Origin: Alistipes sp.
GTDB lineage: Bacteria > Bacteroidota > Bacteroidia > Bacteroidales > Rikenellaceae
Direction: 5' to 3'
NCBI GenBank assembly: GCA_029059935.1
Contig: JAIDUZ010000003.1
Span: 1-39,589 of the forward strand
DNA length: 39,589 nt
Positions 34,735-39,589 of this stretch are shown here, piece by piece (the stretch's first letter is position 1; every line of letters starts with the position of its first letter). The notes under the pieces were generated by a model, which saw nothing but the letters and a program-made list of their open reading frames with translations, searched no databases and was not told the origin of the DNA. A program made the position numbers and the translations under genes.

Positions 34735-35532
34735 TCACAAATTGCTGTGCTGCTCCACCCAATTGGTCAGGTCGACGAATTCGGCGACGGACAACTGCTC
34801 GGCGCGGCGGGAGAAGAACGGATGCTCGGCGCCCCCGAAATCTCCGAAGACGGACCGCAGGGAGTTGCGAATCATCTTGCGACGCTGACCGAACGACGCC
34901 TTGACGACGCGGATGAAGAGCCGCTCGTCGCAGCCGAGCCGGGCGACGCCGTTGCGACGCAGGCGGATGACGGCCGACTTGACCTTGGGCGGCGGGTTGA
35001 AGACCGACTCGCTGACCGTGAAGAGGTACTCGATGTCGTACCACGCCTGCAGGAGCACCGAGAGGATGCCGTACTCCTTCGACCCGGGCGGCTCGGCCAG
35101 ACGCACGGCGACCTCCTTCTGAATCATGCCGACGCACTCGGGCACGAAATCGCGGTGTTCGAGCACCTTGAAAAAGATCTGTGAAGAGATGTTGTAGGGG
35201 AAATTGCCGATGATTCTCAGGGCGGGAACGCCGGCGAAAGTCGCGCGCAGGTCCATCTTGAGGAAGTCGCCGGCGAGGAGCCGCGGCGCAAAATCGGGAT
35301 AATGCGCATGGAGATAGTCGACGCTCTCGGTGTCGATTTCGGCGCCGTAGGTCGTGATGTCGCTGCGCTGCAACAGAAACTGCGTCAGCACGCCCATGCC
35401 GCACCCCACCTCCAGAACAGCGGCGGGTGCTTCGGAGGTGCCGCCCGAAAGGGCGTCGCAGATTTTGCGCGCAATATTGAGGTCGACGAGAAAATGCTGC
35501 CCCAGCGCTTTTTTGGCTCTTACTTCGGTCAT
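34735..35532 (-). CDS. ksgA: 16S rRNA dimethyladenosine transferase KsgA/RsmA
   Basis: Methylates two adjacent adenines in helix 45 of 16S rRNA using SAM; 265 residues. The start at 35532 (MTEVRAKKALGQHFLVD) matches the conserved family N-terminus; the longer frame upstream is the neighbouring gene region. SAM motif I reads LEVGCGMGVLT (usually EIGPG.G.LT), motif II AEIDTES, and the catalytic NFPYNIS is at 110-116. The C-terminal helical domain carries VFNPPPKVKSAVI and SFGQRRKMIRNSL. Its ATG overlaps the stop of the preceding small membrane gene (ATGA), indicating coupled translation. Confidence 0.96.
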   Translation of the reverse strand: MTEVRAKKALGQHFLVDLNIARKICDALSGGTSEAPAAVLEVGCGMGVLTQFLLQRSDITTYGAEIDTESVDYLHAHYPDFAPRLLAGDFLKMDLRATFAGVPALRIIGNFPYNISSQIFFKVLEHRDFVPECVGMIQKEVAVRLAEPPGSKEYGILSVLLQAWYDIEYLFTVSESVFNPPPKVKSAVIRLRRNGVARLGCDERLFIRVVKASFGQRRKMIRNSLRSVFGDFGGAEHPFFSRRAEQLSVAEFVDLTNWVEQHSNL

Positions 35533-35759
35533 CGGCGGTGCTTTTTTTTGCGGGATGCCGGCTGCCTGCGCTCGCGGGCGGCACGCCGCCGGGTGGCCTG
35601 GAACGACCAGAGCAGACCGACGAATCCCACGCCGAGCAGAGCGACCCAGAACCACACGGCGAACCCGCCGCGCATGAACTCCAGGGCGTAGATGATGCCG
35701 GCCACGGCTGCGACCATGGCAACCAACCGGAGAAGCTGGAAAAGCGTTGTACCTTTCAT
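35529..35759 (-). CDS. Small two-TM membrane protein, coupled to ksgA
   Basis: 76 residues: two hydrophobic segments (LLRLVAMVAAVAGIIYALEF and FAVWFWVALLGVGFVGLLW) and a strongly basic C-terminal tail of about 24 residues (ATRRRAARERRQPASRKKKH). The stop overlaps the ksgA start by ATGA. The basic tail could bind nucleic acid or ribosome, which is only inference. Third of three tiny membrane proteins in a row. No family recognised. Confidence 0.75.
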   Translation of the reverse strand: MKGTTLFQLLRLVAMVAAVAGIIYALEFMRGGFAVWFWVALLGVGFVGLLWSFQATRRRAARERRQPASRKKKHRR

Positions 35760-35762
35760 GAT

Positions 35763-35963
35763 TCAGTTGTCCGAATTATTCGCATCCCGGCGCCGGCCGA
35801 GCCGCCAGGCATGGAAAAACATGGCTGCGGCGCTGCATGCGATGAGGGCCGGAGCATGCCACAGGCCGGAAGCGCCGGTCGCGACGACGCGGCCGGCGGC
35901 AATGGCGGCCAAAAGCGAAAAGACAAGGCCCGTGATGGCCAGGAAACGGCGCAATCGTTCCAT
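35763..35963 (-). CDS. Small two-TM membrane protein
   Basis: 66 residues with two hydrophobic segments (FLAITGLVFSLLAAIAAGRVV and LIACSAAAMFFHAW) and short charged ends. It ends 3 bases before the next small gene and starts 12 bases after the previous one. No family recognised; the consistent spacing and hydrophobic pattern make it a probable gene. Confidence 0.65.
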   Translation of the reverse strand: MERLRRFLAITGLVFSLLAAIAAGRVVATGASGLWHAPALIACSAAAMFFHAWRLGRRRDANNSDN

Positions 35964-35975
35964 GCTCGGGAGGAT

Positions 35976-36200
35976 TCAGGGAATCTGATGTTTGTTGGCC
36001 TCGTCGAGGTGGATGCGTTTTTTCTTGCGGAACTCATGCACGGTCATGCCGGCACCGGCCAGCGCGAAGCACACGGCAATCAGCAGGTCGAAGCCGCTGA
36101 TACAGGCCGGACGCGTGAAGCGCCAATAAAGACTGACGCCCAACCACCCGAGCGTAGCGCAGAAAAACAGCAGAGCGAGTGCAAAAGTTTTCTTGTTCAT
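35976..36200 (-). CDS. Small two-TM membrane protein, first gene of the ksgA cluster
   Basis: 74 residues: N-terminal membrane segment (ALALLFFCATLGWLGVSLYW), a second one (DLLIAVCFALAGAGMTV), and a basic C-terminal tail (HEFRKKKRIHLDEANK). It starts the minus-strand cluster of three small proteins plus ksgA. A CAATATTA/TAATATTG box at 36293-36286 may be its promoter. No family recognised. Confidence 0.7.
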   Translation of the reverse strand: MNKKTFALALLFFCATLGWLGVSLYWRFTRPACISGFDLLIAVCFALAGAGMTVHEFRKKKRIHLDEANKHQIP

Positions 36201-36308
36201 ATCCTTGAAATTAAAAATGCGGTCCGGGTTGCCGGCTCGACAAAAGCCGCGGACGTATTTTCAACTTTTCATTCCCGTTCTCAGACAATATTATAATAAT
36301 ATATCGAC

Positions 36309-36480
36309 AGGCCCTCTCGCCCCTCTCGCCCCTCTCAACTCCTCGGCACCATCGACCCCTCTTTCGGCAGGTTCTCAGCAGGTTCCCAGCCCCTCGACGC
36401 CCTTGGCAGGTTCTCGGTCCTCTCTCGGCCTATTCCCAGCCCCTCAGACCCTCTCGGCAGCCCCCGACGCCCCCCGGCCG
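36309..36480. repeat. C/T-rich short-repeat tract between recQ and the small membrane genes
   Basis: Intergenic segment built from repeated words: CCCTCTCGC in tandem (36312, 36321, partial at 36330); GGCAGGTTCTC (36366 and 36405, variant at 36377); TTCCCAGCCCCTC (about 36383 and 36433). Closest to recQ are long C-runs (36461-36465, 36470-36475). No hairpin terminator for recQ is evident. To its left, 36283-36305 is a near-palindromic AATATTATAATAATAT stretch. Confidence 0.75.
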
Positions 36481-38673
<2,193 letters not shown>

Positions 38674-38742
38674 TTCGCCGTATCTGTACTTTAAAAATCC
38701 GAAAATCCAACGTAAAGATAAAAAGATTTTCGGAAAAAAACA

Positions 38743-38750
38743 TAACTTTG
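38743..38750 (+). promoter_or_regulatory. Promoter -7 box of lptB
   Basis: TAACTTTG matches TAnnTTTG, leaving a leader of about 20 bases before the ATG at 38776. It shares the 102-base divergent region with recQ. Confidence 0.7.
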
Positions 38751-38775
38751 TGGAAAATTTTATCGATACAGCCGT

Positions 38776-39564
38776 ATGCGCTTATATACCAGCGAGCTTG
38801 TCAAGAAATACAAGTCGCGCACCGTGGTCGACCACGTCTCCATCGACGTCAACCAGGGCGAAATCGTCGGTCTGCTGGGCCCCAACGGCGCCGGCAAGAC
38901 CACCACATTCTACATGATCGTGGGACTCATCAAGCCCAACGAGGGGCGCATCTTTCTGGAAAACGACGAAAAGGAGGTCTCCGAACTCACGGCGCTGCCC
39001 GTCTACCGCCGCGCCCAGCTGGGCGTGGGCTACCTGGCGCAGGAGGCGTCGGTCTTCCGACGGCTGACCGTCGAGGAGAACATCCGGGCCGTGTTGGAAA
39101 TGACCGACTACACCAAGGAGTACCAGAACGAGCGCGTGGAGGCGCTCATCGAGGAGTTCCGCTTGCAGAAGGTGCGCAAGAGCCTCGGCATCCAGCTCTC
39201 GGGAGGCGAACGCCGCCGCACGGAGATCGCCCGCGCCGTGGCCATCAACCCGGCGTTCATCCTGCTCGACGAGCCTTTCGCCGGCGTCGACCCCATTGCC
39301 GTGGAGGACATCCAGTCGATCGTGGCCACGCTCAAGCACAAGAACATCGGCGTCATCATCACCGACCACAACGTCGACGAGACGCTGGCCATCACCGACC
39401 GCACCTACCTGCTCTACGAAGGCAAGATTCTGAAAACCGGCTCGGCCGAAGAACTGGCCGCCGACCCGCTGGTGCGCAAGGTCTACCTGGGGCAGAACTT
39501 CGAGCTCAAACGAAGCCACCAGATCACCCAGGAGATGAAGAACCGCGGAGGACGGGAGCAATAA
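38776..39564 (+). CDS. lptB: LPS export ABC transporter ATPase LptB
   Basis: ATPase that powers lipopolysaccharide extraction from the inner membrane with LptFG. 262 residues: Walker A GPNGAGKT at 35-42, Q-loop Gln89 (YLAQEASVF), signature LSGGERRR at 141-148, Walker B FILLDEP with Asp165, D-loop AGVDP and H-loop His198. [16 protein letters not shown] and RRRTEIARA are typical of LptB rather than of amino-acid transporters. The C-terminal ~20 residues after the core are a charged extension. Partner lpt genes are not adjacent in the window. Confidence 0.95.
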   Translation: MRLYTSELVKKYKSRTVVDHVSIDVNQGEIVGLLGPNGAGKTTTFYMIVGLIKPNEGRIFLENDEKEVSELTALPVYRRAQLGVGYLAQEASVFRRLTVEENIRAVLEMTDYTKEYQNERVEALIEEFRLQKVRKSLGIQLSGGERRRTEIARAVAINPAFILLDEPFAGVDPIAVEDIQSIVATLKHKNIGVIITDHNVDETLAITDRTYLLYEGKILKTGSAEELAADPLVRKVYLGQNFELKRSHQITQEMKNRGGREQ

Positions 39565-39589
39565 AAAATTAAAAATGAAGCGTTGAAAA
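39564..39589. repeat. AT-rich gene-end repeat fragment after lptB
   Basis: AAAAAATTAAAAATGAA directly at the stop codon of lptB, the same word family seen at several gene ends in the window. Cut by the window edge. Confidence 0.45.

Noticed and set aside
34440..34904. Plus-strand frames over the 142-bp tandem repeat
   Set aside because: Arg/Pro-rich translations that run into antisense ksgA; the repeat shows structure conservation rather than codon conservation.

Overview
The window looks like a GC-rich gut Bacteroidetes chromosome, most likely Alistipes or another Rikenellaceae. The evidence is two SusC/SusD pairs, lipoprotein glycosidases, promoters of the Bacteroidetes TTTG / TAnnTTTG type, starts without clear Shine-Dalgarno sequences, a thiamin riboswitch in front of a TonB receptor plus PnuT pair, and a RecQ with the long C-terminal tail usual in this phylum. 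No tRNA, rRNA, CRISPR array, transposase or phage gene is visible.

Bases 1-22064 form a polysaccharide utilisation locus (PUL) that appears aimed at pectin. A SusC (start cut off by the window edge) and SusD open it. Next come a minus-strand alpha/beta-hydrolase lipoprotein, a plus-strand GH140/DUF4038 (apiosidase-type) lipoprotein, a minus-strand GH43-PL10 operon, and a divergent plus-strand operon of a KdgF-like cupin, an aldose 1-epimerase and a very large GH78 alpha-L-rhamnosidase fused to a sialidase-like BNR propeller. A second SusC/SusD pair, with its own strong promoter and structured leader, closes it. The set fits cutting of homogalacturonan and decorated side chains (apiose, rhamnose, arabinose or xylose), import through SusCD, and processing of unsaturated uronates and sugar anomers. 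No PUL regulator (HTCS, SusR, ECF sigma) and no surface glycan-binding protein lies in the window.

Bases 22065-25480 are a TPP-riboswitch thiamin salvage operon: TonB-dependent receptor, then PnuT. A convergent MmcQ/YjbR gene and an orphan lipoprotein follow. Bases 26806-32017 carry a minus-strand five-gene operon (MFS transporter, small outer-membrane barrel, PhoH ATPase, M20 dipeptidase PepD, lipid kinase). A CPA2-type cation/proton antiporter is at 32303-34405. Then come three tiny membrane proteins ending in ksgA on the minus strand (36200 down to 34735), recQ (minus) and lptB (plus).

The least explained parts are intergenic. There is a 142-bp-period tandem duplication with a covarying hairpin (34450-34733), a C/T-rich short-repeat tract behind recQ (36309-36480), and a nine-G tract just after the signal peptide codons of the second SusC. 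The homologous point of the first SusC collapses into poly-C at the window edge. There are also dispersed AT-rich and CCGAAAAAATACG intergenic motifs, structured PUL control regions, and the GH78-BNR fusion.
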